A stretch of DNA of 64,000 nt, taken from contig NZ_JAQFIF010000001.1 of NCBI RefSeq assembly GCF_029504395.1, positions 558,001-622,000 of the forward strand, in the 5' to 3' direction. Below the pieces are notes generated by a model, which saw only the letters and a program-made list of their open reading frames with translations, made no database searches and had not been told where the DNA came from. The stretch comes from Arthrobacter sp. ES3-54 (lineage in GTDB: Bacteria > Actinomycetota > Actinomycetes > Actinomycetales > Micrococcaceae). Positions 51,331-62,438 of this stretch are shown here, in pieces; the stretch's first letter is position 1, and each line of letters opens with the position of its first letter. The position numbers and the translations under genes are program-made.

Positions 51331-53034
51331 CTAGTACTTGAAGTTCAGGACCGTCACTGTTCCGGCGGTCAGCTTGAACTGCTGGGTCTGGGACTTGTAC
51401 GCGAAGCCGGGCACCGTGGCGCGCTTGGCGACGGGCTGGGGCTCGGTCTTGGCGCCGTCGATGACAGTCTGGTTCTCGGCCGAGTAGCTGGGGCCGCTGA
51501 GCTGGGTCATGGTCCCGGTGACGGGCTTTCCCGGGAGGTTCAGGGTGACGTCGGTCTGCGCGGCCTTTTGGGGGTCGTTTTCATTGATGATCACCACGCT
51601 GGTGCTCCCGTCCGCGTTCTGCAGCGCGTAGCTGAAGGCCAGGCCGCCGCCGGAGCTGTTCAATTTCATGAACTTGCCGGCCTCGAGCTCGGCCACCATT
51701 GACAGGCCGAAGAAGTTGGCCCGGCCGGACATCTGGCCGTTGCCGAACGGGTAGGCGCCTGCGCTGCAAATGGCGGACAGGGGCGGGCCGCCCTTGCACG
51801 TCAGCAACGAGCTGTGGTAGCTGATTCGGGTGATGCCCAGCTGGGCGGCGGTGAGGGCATAGTCTGCCGCCCACAGCGCGGATGCGTGGGTACGGGAGGT
51901 TTCGTTGGAACCGGGGCACGCCGAGATCCCGGTTTCCGGAATCCAGGTTTCCAGGCCCGCGGCATGACCCACCGCGAGGGCCGCCTTCTGGTAGTCGACG
52001 GCACGATCGTGCATCTGCCGGCTCATTGCGTTTGCCATCGTGGGCGAGTCCTGGGGCAAGCTGCCATCACAGTTGGAGAGCGGGTAGTGGTGGAACGTCA
52101 GGATCTTCTTCTGCGGGAGGTCCGCATCGACGAAGGGCTGCCACCACTTCGAGTCAAAGGCGCCCGGTCCGGAGATGGGCACGTTGGGCGCCACGGCGTA
52201 GATCGCGTTGGCGTAGTCCTTCAGTTCCCGAATGTACTGCTCCAGGCTGTAGCCGTCGGTCTTCACGTCGTTGAAGACGAATCCGTTGGGCTCGTTGCCC
52301 ACGGTGATGCTGAGCAGCCGGTCACCGAGGATCTGCGAGGCATTCTTGGCCATGTCCGCGGCCCGGGCCGGGTTGTAGTGGCCCAGGTCCACAGTGAGGG
52401 TGACGTTGGCATTACCGGCCTCCAGGAGAGTTTTCAGCCGGGTCAGGTCTGCCGGTCCCACGGCCTTGACCGGGTGGGTCTTGTCGCCCTTGTAATCGGC
52501 CGGGACGGCCTCGCCTGTGGACGTCCAGAAGAAGCGCCGGTCCACGGCGTTGCCGCCGAAGCGCAGGACCGGCTGGTCCATCTCCTTGAGCAGCTTCACC
52601 ATTGACGCGTTATCGCTGCTGAGGTCGGGATCGGCCAGGTCCGTGGCCTCCAGGGAGATCCCCATTGCGCCCTTGTTCAGCGATGTGCCCACCAGGTCGT
52701 TGGAGACATCGACATTGAGGGGCTCAACCTTCTCCAGCGGCGACCCGGCCGGCGGGCCCGGTTGTTTGTAATAGGTGACCGGGGGTCCCACCTCAGCCGG
52801 GGCGAGCGCCGTAGGTGATGACGACTGCGCGGTCTCGGAAGCGGCAGGCGGGGCGGGTGTCGGGCTTCCGAGGGCTAGGGGAAACACCACTGCGGCTGCC
52901 GCGGCCGCGGCGACCAATCCGGCGCCGGCGAGGATCCGTGTGCGCTTCCTTTTCCCCGCGCTCGTTCCCGCGCTGGCGGGTTGGGCGGGGTCTGGGCTAT
53001 CGGCTTTCCCGGGGGAAGAGTCGAATCTGGCCAT
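51331..53034 (-). CDS. secreted/anchored glycoside hydrolase, GH79-like
   Basis: A 567-residue protein. An N-terminal membrane or signal segment (ILAGAGLVAAAAAAAVVFPLALG) is followed by a Pro/Ser-rich linker. The central (beta/alpha)8 part has LRFGGNAVDRRFFW, TVGNEPNGF (acid/base Glu) and WIPETGISACPG (nucleophile-type Glu). The C-terminal ~120 residues look like a beta-sandwich (VVIINENDPQKA, LTAGTVTVLNF). The order and motifs fit clan GH-A family 79 (beta-glucuronidase/heparanase-like), but GH30 or GH39 relatives cannot be excluded. It faces the outside and probably trims uronic-acid-containing glycans. Confidence 0.7.
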   Translation of the reverse strand: MARFDSSPGKADSPDPAQPASAGTSAGKRKRTRILAGAGLVAAAAAAAVVFPLALGSPTPAPPAASETAQSSSPTALAPAEVGPPVTYYKQPGPPAGSPLEKVEPLNVDVSNDLVGTSLNKGAMGISLEATDLADPDLSSDNASMVKLLKEMDQPVLRFGGNAVDRRFFWTSTGEAVPADYKGDKTHPVKAVGPADLTRLKTLLEAGNANVTLTVDLGHYNPARAADMAKNASQILGDRLLSITVGNEPNGFVFNDVKTDGYSLEQYIRELKDYANAIYAVAPNVPISGPGAFDSKWWQPFVDADLPQKKILTFHHYPLSNCDGSLPQDSPTMANAMSRQMHDRAVDYQKAALAVGHAAGLETWIPETGISACPGSNETSRTHASALWAADYALTAAQLGITRISYHSSLLTCKGGPPLSAICSAGAYPFGNGQMSGRANFFGLSMVAELEAGKFMKLNSSGGGLAFSYALQNADGSTSVVIINENDPQKAAQTDVTLNLPGKPVTGTMTQLSGPSYSAENQTVIDGAKTEPQPVAKRATVPGFAYKSQTQQFKLTAGTVTVLNFKY

Positions 53035-53183
53035 GGGGAATTACCTCCGGGAGTTTGTTACGCGTGCCCCCAGCTTAGCCAAGGAGGGCGGCCGCCGCAG
53101 ACCCGAAGGTCCGGACCCCGGTCCTCGACAGGGATCTGGACATGGTCCCGGGCGCGGCGGACCGGTGGCGGCACCGCCGCAGG

Positions 53184-54434
53184 TCAGGCGCTCTTCGCGG
53201 CGGGGCGGGCGAAGGTTTCGCGGGCCGGCAACCAGACGGCGGCGGCCGCCAGCAGCATGCCGCCCGTGACGCCGAAGGCCCAGCCGTAGCCCAGACGGTC
53301 CGCCAGGAGCCCGGCCACCACGGGTCCGACGATCGCCCCGCTGTCCGAGGCCATCTGGAAGACGGCCAGGACGCGGCCGCCGGAGCGCTCGTTGCCGATC
53401 ACGTCGGCGATCGCGGCCTGCTGGGCCGGTCCGAGCAGGCCGGAGCCGATCCCGGCGCACGCGGAGGCGAACAGGAACCAGGGCAGCTGGTGGGTGAACC
53501 CGATGGCCGCCGTGGCCGTGCCGGTGACCAGCAGCCCGGCCAGCAGGAGCGGCTTGCGGCCCAGGCTGTCGGCGAGCCGGCCGGAGAACGTCAGAGCCAC
53601 CGCGTTTCCGCCCGCGAAGACCGCCAGGGCCCAGCCGGCCGATTCCGGCCCCGCGCCGAGCGCCACGACGGCGAAGAGCGGCACTGTGGCCATCCGCACA
53701 CCGAAGGTGGCCCAGCCGTTGGCAAAGCTCGAAAAGAGGCCGGCCCGGTAGGCGCTGTCCCGCAGCGCGTCCTTCAGTTCCATCGCCGGGGCTGTGGCGC
53801 CGGGCTGCCTCGAGGCGGCCGGGACATGGCTGAGCTGGGTCTGCACCACGAGGGCGGCCAGCACCAGGGTGGCCGCGTAGGCAAGGAAAGGCACCCGCAG
53901 GCCGAAGTTGGCGAGCAGTCCGCCGACGATCGGGCCGCAGACGTTGCCGATCAGGAAGGCGGAGGCATAGGCCCCGGAGACCCGCCCACGGCTTTCCGGC
54001 GGCGCGAGCCGGACCACGAGCGCCATGGACGCCACAGTGAACATCACCGAACCCGCCCCGCCCAGGCCGCGGAAGACCAGCAACTGCCAGTAGTTCTGGG
54101 CGAAAGCGCAGGCCGCCGTCGACGCGGCCACGATCAGCAGCCCGGCCACGTAGACGGGCCGTTCGCCCAGCTTCACGATCAGGGCGCCGCCGGCCGGGGC
54201 GAAAACAAGGCGCATGAACGCGAAGATGCTCACGATCACGGCCGCCGCCGTGGCGCCGACGTCGAACGTGGTGGCGAACTGGGGAAGAACCGGTGCCACA
54301 AGGCCAAAACCGATCGCGATCAGGAAGGCCGCAACCAGCATCACCTTGATGTCCCGGGGCAGCCGGGAACGCCCCGGAACCCGGGAGGGCACCTGGGCTG
54401 CGGCGTCGCCGGCGGGGCGGGAGGTGTTGGTCAT
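53184..54434 (-). CDS. MFS drug/metabolite transporter
   Basis: A 416-residue 12-helix major facilitator, DHA1-like. Helix 1 reads VMLVAAFLIAIGFGLVAPVLPQF; the loop 2-3 region has VKLGERPVYVAGL and the second half repeats it as RLADSLGRKPLLLAGL. The substrate is unknown; exporters of this shape often handle drugs or small metabolites. ATG 54434 has AAGGACG upstream and begins MTNTSRP; longer upstream frames are unlikely. It is divergent from amtB. Confidence 0.85.
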   Translation of the reverse strand: MTNTSRPAGDAAAQVPSRVPGRSRLPRDIKVMLVAAFLIAIGFGLVAPVLPQFATTFDVGATAAAVIVSIFAFMRLVFAPAGGALIVKLGERPVYVAGLLIVAASTAACAFAQNYWQLLVFRGLGGAGSVMFTVASMALVVRLAPPESRGRVSGAYASAFLIGNVCGPIVGGLLANFGLRVPFLAYAATLVLAALVVQTQLSHVPAASRQPGATAPAMELKDALRDSAYRAGLFSSFANGWATFGVRMATVPLFAVVALGAGPESAGWALAVFAGGNAVALTFSGRLADSLGRKPLLLAGLLVTGTATAAIGFTHQLPWFLFASACAGIGSGLLGPAQQAAIADVIGNERSGGRVLAVFQMASDSGAIVGPVVAGLLADRLGYGWAFGVTGGMLLAAAAVWLPARETFARPAAKSA

Positions 54435-54503
54435 AATGTGTTCGTCCTTGGGCAGATGCGGGGCCGGCTGGCGGCGGCTCGTCAAGCGCGGAATTAATCC
54501 GAT

Positions 54504-54541
54504 GAAACATAACCGTAACAAGTGTGAGACGCACCATTTAC
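54504..54541. promoter_or_regulatory. putative GlnR-type operator
   Basis: Four 5-base half-sites with exact 11-base periodicity: GAAAC (54504), GTAAC (54515), GAGAC (54526) and TTTAC (54537), each separated by 6 bases. This matches the known actinobacterial GlnR pattern of alternating gTnAC and GaAAC half-sites. It lies about 140 bases upstream of amtB and 70 bases upstream of the divergent MFS gene. Confidence 0.6.
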
Positions 54542-54682
54542 GTCCGGGAGGTTCTTGTAACAACCCGGCAATGTAAATCCTCCGCCAGCGAAACACGGCC
54601 CCGCGAAACTCGATGTAGAACGCAAATAATGCGTTGGGACCGGCGGACTACTCCGCACCTATTGCAAGAGAGGACGTAGACC

Positions 54683-56050
54683 ATGGAACTCACCGCAGGT
54701 CTCGTTTGGCTCCTGGTCGCCGCGGCACTCGTGCTGTTCATGACCCCGGGCCTGGCATTCTTCTACGGCGGCATGACCCGCGCCAAGTCGGCTTTGAACA
54801 TGATGATGATGAGCTTCGTCGCCATTGGAACCGTGAGCATCATGTGGGTCCTGTGGGGCGCCTCGATGGCGACGAGCAACGAAGACAACTTCTTCCAGAT
54901 CTTCGCCAACCCGTTCAGCCACTTCGGCCTCCACGGCTTCACCGAACCGGCTGATCTGCTCAAGGTCGGCTACGCGGCCACCTTCGCCATCATCACGGTG
55001 GCCCTGATCTCCGGCGCAGTCGCCGACCGCGCCAAGTTCTCCGCCTGGGTGGTCTTCACCCCCGTCTGGGCCACCCTCGTCTACGCGCCGATGGCCTTCA
55101 TGGTCTGGGGCGGCGGGCTCTTCTCCGCCAGTGGCTGGTTCGGCCAGACGTTCGCGCCGGTCATCGACTTCGCCGGCGGCACCGTGGTCCACATCAACGC
55201 CGGCGTCGCCGGCCTGATCCTGGTCCTGATCATCGGTAACCGCAAGGGCTTCGGCAAGGACCCGAACCACCGCCCGCACAACATTCCGTTCGTCATGCTT
55301 GGCGCCGCAATCCTGTGGTTCGGCTGGTTCGGCTTCAACGCCGGTGCCGCCGCCACTGTGGAGCAGGCCGGCCTGATCTGGATCAACACCCTGGCCGCCC
55401 CGGCCGCCGCCATGCTCGGCTGGCTCGCCGTGGAACGCTTCCGCGACGGCCACCCGACCTCCCTCGGTGCCGCCTCCGGCGTGGTGGCCGGCCTGGTCGC
55501 CATCACCCCGGCCTGCGCCAACGTCTCCCCGCTGGGCGCGATCGCCCTCGGCGTCGCTGCCGGCGTGGCCTCCGCGCTCGCCGTCGGCCTGAAGTTCAAG
55601 TTCGGCTACGACGACTCGCTCGACGTCGTCGGGGTCCACCTCGTCTCCGGTGTTGTCGGCACCGTGGCAATCGGCTTCCTGGCCACCCCGACCCAGGGCA
55701 CCGCGGGCCTGTTCTACGGCGGCGGCACCACGCAGCTGGTGGCCCAGAGCCTCGCGGCACTGATGGCCATTGTCTTCACCGCCGTGATGACGTTCATCAT
55801 CGCCTTCCCGATCCACAAGCTCATGGGCTTCCGGGTCTCCCAGGAACAGGAAGTCGTCGGTGTGGACCTGAGCCTGCACGCAGAGACCGCCTACGAGTTC
55901 GGCGTCGGCGGGCACGGCGGCAGCTTCCAGCCGCTGCACGAGCTGATCACCGGCAAGCCGGTCAGCGAAGAGGCAGTCTCCGAGGTTCCGGTGGACGCCG
56001 CGTCCAACGGCAAGCAGAACGCAACGGGTAAGGAAAGTGTGGGGGCATGA
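54683..56050 (+). CDS. amtB: ammonium transporter AmtB
   Basis: An inner-membrane Amt/Rh channel for NH4+/NH3, 455 residues with about 11 helices. Motifs: GLAFFYGGMTRAKSALN in helix 1, FAGGTVVHINAG (signature with the first pore His), GWFGFNAGAA and GVHLVSGVVGT (second pore region). The C-terminal tail (FGVGGHGGSF) is the part that PII proteins contact. GAGAGGACG lies before ATG 54683. The stop overlaps glnK by 4 bases. Confidence 0.95.
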   Translation: MELTAGLVWLLVAAALVLFMTPGLAFFYGGMTRAKSALNMMMMSFVAIGTVSIMWVLWGASMATSNEDNFFQIFANPFSHFGLHGFTEPADLLKVGYAATFAIITVALISGAVADRAKFSAWVVFTPVWATLVYAPMAFMVWGGGLFSASGWFGQTFAPVIDFAGGTVVHINAGVAGLILVLIIGNRKGFGKDPNHRPHNIPFVMLGAAILWFGWFGFNAGAAATVEQAGLIWINTLAAPAAAMLGWLAVERFRDGHPTSLGAASGVVAGLVAITPACANVSPLGAIALGVAAGVASALAVGLKFKFGYDDSLDVVGVHLVSGVVGTVAIGFLATPTQGTAGLFYGGGTTQLVAQSLAALMAIVFTAVMTFIIAFPIHKLMGFRVSQEQEVVGVDLSLHAETAYEFGVGGHGGSFQPLHELITGKPVSEEAVSEVPVDAASNGKQNATGKESVGA

Positions 56051-56385
56051 AACTGATCACGGCAATCGTCCGTCCGGAAAAGCTTGAGGCTATTCGCGAA
56101 GGCCTGGAAGCCTACGGCGTGCAGGGACTCACGGTCAGCGCAGCCAGCGGCTACGGCCGGCAGCGGGGTTACACCGAGGTGTACCGCGGGGCCGAGTATA
56201 ACGTGGACCTCCTGCCCAAGATCCGGGTAGAAGTCCTGGCCACCGACGAACAGGCGGACGACATCCTGGATGTCATCATCGCCAGTTCGAACACCGGCCG
56301 GGCCGGGGACGGCAAGGTCTGGACGATGGATGTGTTCGAGGCTGTCAGGGTCCGCACCGGAGAGCGCGGTTCGGCAGCGATCTAG
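56047..56385 (+). CDS. glnK: nitrogen regulatory protein PII
   Basis: A 112-residue PII protein that blocks AmtB when nitrogen is ample and senses 2-oxoglutarate and ATP/ADP. T-loop YRGAEYNVDLLPK contains the Tyr that is modified in relatives, and TGRAGDGKVWTMDVFEAVRVRTGERG is the C-terminal signature. It overlaps amtB by 4 bases (ATGA), the standard coupled pair. No glnD follows, so the modifying enzyme must be elsewhere or absent. Confidence 0.95.
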   Translation: MKLITAIVRPEKLEAIREGLEAYGVQGLTVSAASGYGRQRGYTEVYRGAEYNVDLLPKIRVEVLATDEQADDILDVIIASSNTGRAGDGKVWTMDVFEAVRVRTGERGSAAI

Positions 56386-56431
56386 CTGCTCCCCGCTCCG
56401 CCCCGGTACTGGGAACAGATACAGCGGCGCT

Positions 56432-56477
56432 GACAAAGCGGGCCGGCTGCCCCAAAAGGCAACCGGCCCGCTTTGTC
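56432..56477. terminator. bidirectional terminator hairpin
   Basis: A perfect 15-base stem (GACAAAGCGGGCCGG and complement) with an inner TGCC/GGCA stem. It lies between the convergent glnK and zwf. The A/T-rich ends of the stem (ACAAAG…CTTTGT) suit termination in both directions, though long T-runs are missing. Confidence 0.75.
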
Positions 56478-56518
56478 GTCTGGTGCTACGTCTGCTGCTG
56501 CGCCCTGCTGCTCCGGTG

Positions 56519-57907
56519 TTACGCCGGCCAGCCCTCAGGCCCCGGGGTCCCGGCCGGATATTCCTCCAGCGGGACATGCCCGGCGGTCCAGGACTTCAGC
56601 ACCGGCGCCAGGATGCGCCAGCAGTCCTCGGCGGTGTCTGCCCGCACCGAGAGCAGCGGATCGCCGGCCAGGACGCCCTCCAGCACTTCACCGTAGGGGA
56701 GGAGTTCGGAAGCGCTCAGCTCGGCCTGCAACGTGGCCCGGTCCAGGCTCAGGACATCGCCCGGGCCGTTCACGTCGACGTCGAACTGCAGCGTGTCCGG
56801 GCCAAAACCGATCCGCAGCTGATTGGGGGCGTCCACGCCGGCGAACCCCTTCGGCAGGTGCGGCACGGGCCGGAAGGTCACCACGGCCTCCTTGCGTTTT
56901 GTGCCCAGCGCCTTGCCCGAGCGCAGGATGAACGGCACGCCCTGCCAGCGCCAGTTGTCGATCTCCACCTGCACCTCGGCGAGGGTCTCGGTGCCCCTGG
57001 ATGCGTCCACGCCGTCCTCCTTGGCGTAGTCCGGAACTTTGCGGCTGTTGATGGAACCGGCGGTGTACCGTGCCCGGCGGGTGTTCTGGCGGTACGGGGC
57101 CTTGATGCTGCTGGCCCGCAGCACCGTGGCCACGGCATCGCGGAGGTCGCGTTCGTGCACGGACGCCGGCGGCTCGATGGCCATGAGGGCCATGATCTGC
57201 AGCAGATGGCTCTGGATCATGTCGCGGAGGGCGCCGGCGCCGTCGTAGTAGCGGGCGCGGCCTTCGAGGGCGAGGTCCTCATCGAAAATGATCTCGATCT
57301 TTTCGATGTGCTGCCGGTTCCACACCGGCTCCAGGAACGTGTTCGCGAAGCGCAGGCCGAGGATGTTCAGGACGGTTGCCTTGCCGAGGAAGTGGTCAAC
57401 CCGGTGGATGTGGTCCTCCGGGACCAGCGCGGCCAGTGTCTTGTTCAGGTGCTGTGCGGACTGCTCGTCCGAGCCGAACGGCTTCTCCATGACCAGCCGG
57501 GTGCCGGCGGGCACGTCCTCCGGGGCCAGGGCCTCGCACGCGAGCTGGCTGACGTGCGGCGGCAGGGCGAAGTAGACGGCTACGGGGCCTTCCAGCTGCG
57601 CGAGCAGCCCGGCGAGCTGGCCCTTGGCCGTGACATCGAGCTGGTGGTAGGTGCTCTCCTGGCGGATCCGCTTGAGTTCCCCCTTGCCGTGCGCATCGGC
57701 CTGGGAGTTCTCGTCCGCGAAGGACTTCTCGATCCGGCCCAGCCACTGCTCCGGCGTCCAGGGGTCCGATCCCGCTCCGGCCAGGGTGAGGCCGTCGGCG
57801 CGGCCCCGGGCCACCAGGCGGGCCAGCCCAGGCAACAGGAGCCTGCCCGTAAGATCGCCGGAGGCACCAAGGATGAGCAGGGTTTTTACAGTTGTTTGGC
57901 TGGTCAC
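56519..57907 (-). CDS. zwf: glucose-6-phosphate dehydrogenase
   Basis: Oxidises glucose-6-phosphate to 6-phosphogluconolactone with NAD(P)+. The protein is 462 residues, slightly short. LLILGASGDLTGRLL is the nucleotide site; HRVDHFLGKATVLNI near residue 170 is the substrate motif, slightly changed from the usual RIDHYLGKE. EKPFG and the tail region GDPLLSVRADTAEDCWR are also family marks. Because actinobacteria often carry two zwf genes, this could be a secondary isoform outside the pentose-phosphate operon. Confidence 0.88.
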   Translation of the reverse strand: MTSQTTVKTLLILGASGDLTGRLLLPGLARLVARGRADGLTLAGAGSDPWTPEQWLGRIEKSFADENSQADAHGKGELKRIRQESTYHQLDVTAKGQLAGLLAQLEGPVAVYFALPPHVSQLACEALAPEDVPAGTRLVMEKPFGSDEQSAQHLNKTLAALVPEDHIHRVDHFLGKATVLNILGLRFANTFLEPVWNRQHIEKIEIIFDEDLALEGRARYYDGAGALRDMIQSHLLQIMALMAIEPPASVHERDLRDAVATVLRASSIKAPYRQNTRRARYTAGSINSRKVPDYAKEDGVDASRGTETLAEVQVEIDNWRWQGVPFILRSGKALGTKRKEAVVTFRPVPHLPKGFAGVDAPNQLRIGFGPDTLQFDVDVNGPGDVLSLDRATLQAELSASELLPYGEVLEGVLAGDPLLSVRADTAEDCWRILAPVLKSWTAGHVPLEEYPAGTPGPEGWPA

Positions 57908-57925
57908 CTAAGCCAGCATGCCATC

Positions 57926-57953
57926 TTGAAGGCGCATCTTGGTACCCTAGATA
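57926..57953 (+). promoter_or_regulatory. candidate ffh promoter
   Basis: TTGAAG (57926-57931), a 16-base spacer and TAGATA (57948-57953). A leader of roughly 100 bases would precede GTG 58060. It is the best pair in the divergent zwf–ffh gap. Confidence 0.4.
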
Positions 57954-58059
57954 GTCGAGTCCTGTTGTCGAGGCGGTTCGCTCAGGCGAACACCAGTCGC
58001 GACGCTGGCGTGCCGCACCGGCCGCCACCTGTAGATCCACTGAAAGAAGTGCACGGCGC

Positions 58060-59649
58060 GTGTTCAATTCACTCTCTGACCGGTTGACAGCAACCTTCAA
58101 GAATCTGCGTGGCAAAGGCCGCCTGACCGAGGCGGACGTTGACGCCACAGTCCGCGAGATCCGGCGTGCCCTCCTGGACGCCGATGTCGCCGTGCCCGTG
58201 GTCCGGGAGTTCACCGGCCGCGTGCGCGAGCGTGCCCTCGGCGCCGAAGTCTCCGGCGCGCTGAACCCGAGCCAGCAGATCGTGAAGATCGTCAACGAGG
58301 AGCTTGTTGAGATCCTCGGCGGCGAGACCCGCCGGATCCGCCTCGCCAAGACCGGACCCACCATCATCATGCTGGCCGGCCTGCAGGGCGCCGGTAAGAC
58401 CACACTGGCCGGCAAGCTCTCCAAGTGGCTCAAGGCCCAGGGCCACAGCCCCATGCTGGTGGCCTGCGACCTCCAGCGCCCCAACGCCGTCACCCAGCTG
58501 CAGGTGGTCGGCCAGCGCGCCGGCGTGCCCGTGTTCGCCCCGCACCCGGGCGCCACGTCCACCGAGCTGGACCACCCTGCCGGCGACCCGGTCGCCGTCG
58601 CCCGTGCCGGTGTCGAGGAAGCCAAGCGCACCCTTCACGACGTCGTGATCGTGGACACTGCCGGCCGCCTCGGCATCGACGCCGAGATGATGGAGCAGGC
58701 GCGCCAGATCCGCCGTGCGATCGTCCCGAACGAAGTCTTGTACGTGATCGACTCCATGATCGGCCAGGACGCCGTCAACACGGCCATGGCGTTCGATGAG
58801 GGTGTCAACTTCACCGGCATCGTGCTCTCCAAGCTCGACGGCGACGCCCGCGGCGGTGCCGCGCTCTCCGTCACGTCGGTGACCGGCAAGCCGGTCATGT
58901 TCGCGTCCACCGGTGAAGGCCTGGACGACTTCGAGCTCTTCCACCCGGACCGCATGGCCTCGCGCATCCTGGACATGGGTGACGTCCTCACCCTGATCGA
59001 GCAGGCCGAGAAGTCGTGGGACAAGGATGAAGCCGCCCGGATGGCGAAGAAGTTCGCCGACCAGGAAGACTTCACCCTGGATGACTTCCTCGCCCAGATG
59101 CAGCAGATCCGCAACATGGGCTCCATGAAGAAAATGCTCATGATGATGCCGGGTGCGCAGAACATCCGCCAGCAGCTGGAACAGTTCGACGAGCGCGAAA
59201 TCGACCGGGTCGAGGCCATTGTCCGGTCGATGACCCCGCACGAGCGCGTGGCCCCGAAAATCATCAACGGCTCCCGCCGGGCCCGCATTGCCCGCGGTTC
59301 CGGCGTGCACGTCTCCGAGGTCAACGGACTGCTGGAGCGCTTTGCCCAGGCCCAGAAGATGATGAAGAAGATGGCCGCCGGCGGCGGGATGCCCGGCATG
59401 CCGGGGATGCCCGGCATGGGCGGCGGGGGCGGTGCTCGAAAGGGAGCCAAATCCGCGCCTAAGAAGAAGGCCCGCTCCGGCAACCCGGCCAAGGCTGCGC
59501 AGGAACTGCGCGACGCCGAGGCCCGGCGTGCCGCCGGCCCCAAGGCCTTGCCCACCGGAGCGTCGTTCGGCCAGCAGGGCGGCGACTTCGATCCGTCCCA
59601 GCTGAACCTGCCCAAGGGCTTCGACAAGTTCCTCGGCGGCAGTAAATAG
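58060..59649 (+). CDS. ffh: signal recognition particle protein Ffh
   Basis: SRP54 GTPase of 529 residues. The N domain begins MFNSLSDRLTATFKNLRGKG. The G domain has GLQGAGKTTLAGKLS, ACDLQRPNAV, VDTAGRLGID and SKLDGDARGG. The M domain (~300-440) is Met-rich and ends with SRRARIARGSGVHVSEVN, the RNA-binding motif. The C-terminal tail (GMPGMPGMPGMGGGGG and a Lys-rich stretch) is typical of actinobacteria. The start is GTG 58060. Confidence 0.95.
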   Translation: MFNSLSDRLTATFKNLRGKGRLTEADVDATVREIRRALLDADVAVPVVREFTGRVRERALGAEVSGALNPSQQIVKIVNEELVEILGGETRRIRLAKTGPTIIMLAGLQGAGKTTLAGKLSKWLKAQGHSPMLVACDLQRPNAVTQLQVVGQRAGVPVFAPHPGATSTELDHPAGDPVAVARAGVEEAKRTLHDVVIVDTAGRLGIDAEMMEQARQIRRAIVPNEVLYVIDSMIGQDAVNTAMAFDEGVNFTGIVLSKLDGDARGGAALSVTSVTGKPVMFASTGEGLDDFELFHPDRMASRILDMGDVLTLIEQAEKSWDKDEAARMAKKFADQEDFTLDDFLAQMQQIRNMGSMKKMLMMMPGAQNIRQQLEQFDEREIDRVEAIVRSMTPHERVAPKIINGSRRARIARGSGVHVSEVNGLLERFAQAQKMMKKMAAGGGMPGMPGMPGMGGGGGARKGAKSAPKKKARSGNPAKAAQELRDAEARRAAGPKALPTGASFGQQGGDFDPSQLNLPKGFDKFLGGSK

Positions 59650-59664
59650 CCGCACCTGCTGGGA

Positions 59665-59690
59665 GCCGCCGGGACTGTGTCGCCGGCGGC
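59665..59690 (+). terminator. weak hairpin after ffh
   Basis: GCCGCCGG / CCGGCGGC, an 8-base stem with a 10-base loop, 15 bases after the ffh stop. No T-tract follows, so termination is uncertain. Confidence 0.4.
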
Positions 59691-59708
59691 ATCAGCACTG
59701 AAGTGCCA

Positions 59709-59714
59709 TAGGGT
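59709..59714 (+). promoter_or_regulatory. candidate -10 for leaderless hydrolase gene
   Basis: TAGGGT ends 6 bases before ATG 59721; no ribosome-binding site is seen at a suitable distance. Confidence 0.4.
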
Positions 59715-59720
59715 TAGACA

Positions 59721-62431
<2,711 letters not shown>

Positions 62432-62438
62432 TTAGGCC

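Noticed and set aside
56270-58087. 605-codon open frame on the plus strand
   Set aside because: Antisense to zwf and running over glnK and the ffh start; no recognisable motifs.
58069-59655. 528-codon open frame on the minus strand
   Set aside because: Mirror frame of ffh; composition and lack of motifs show it is a shadow.
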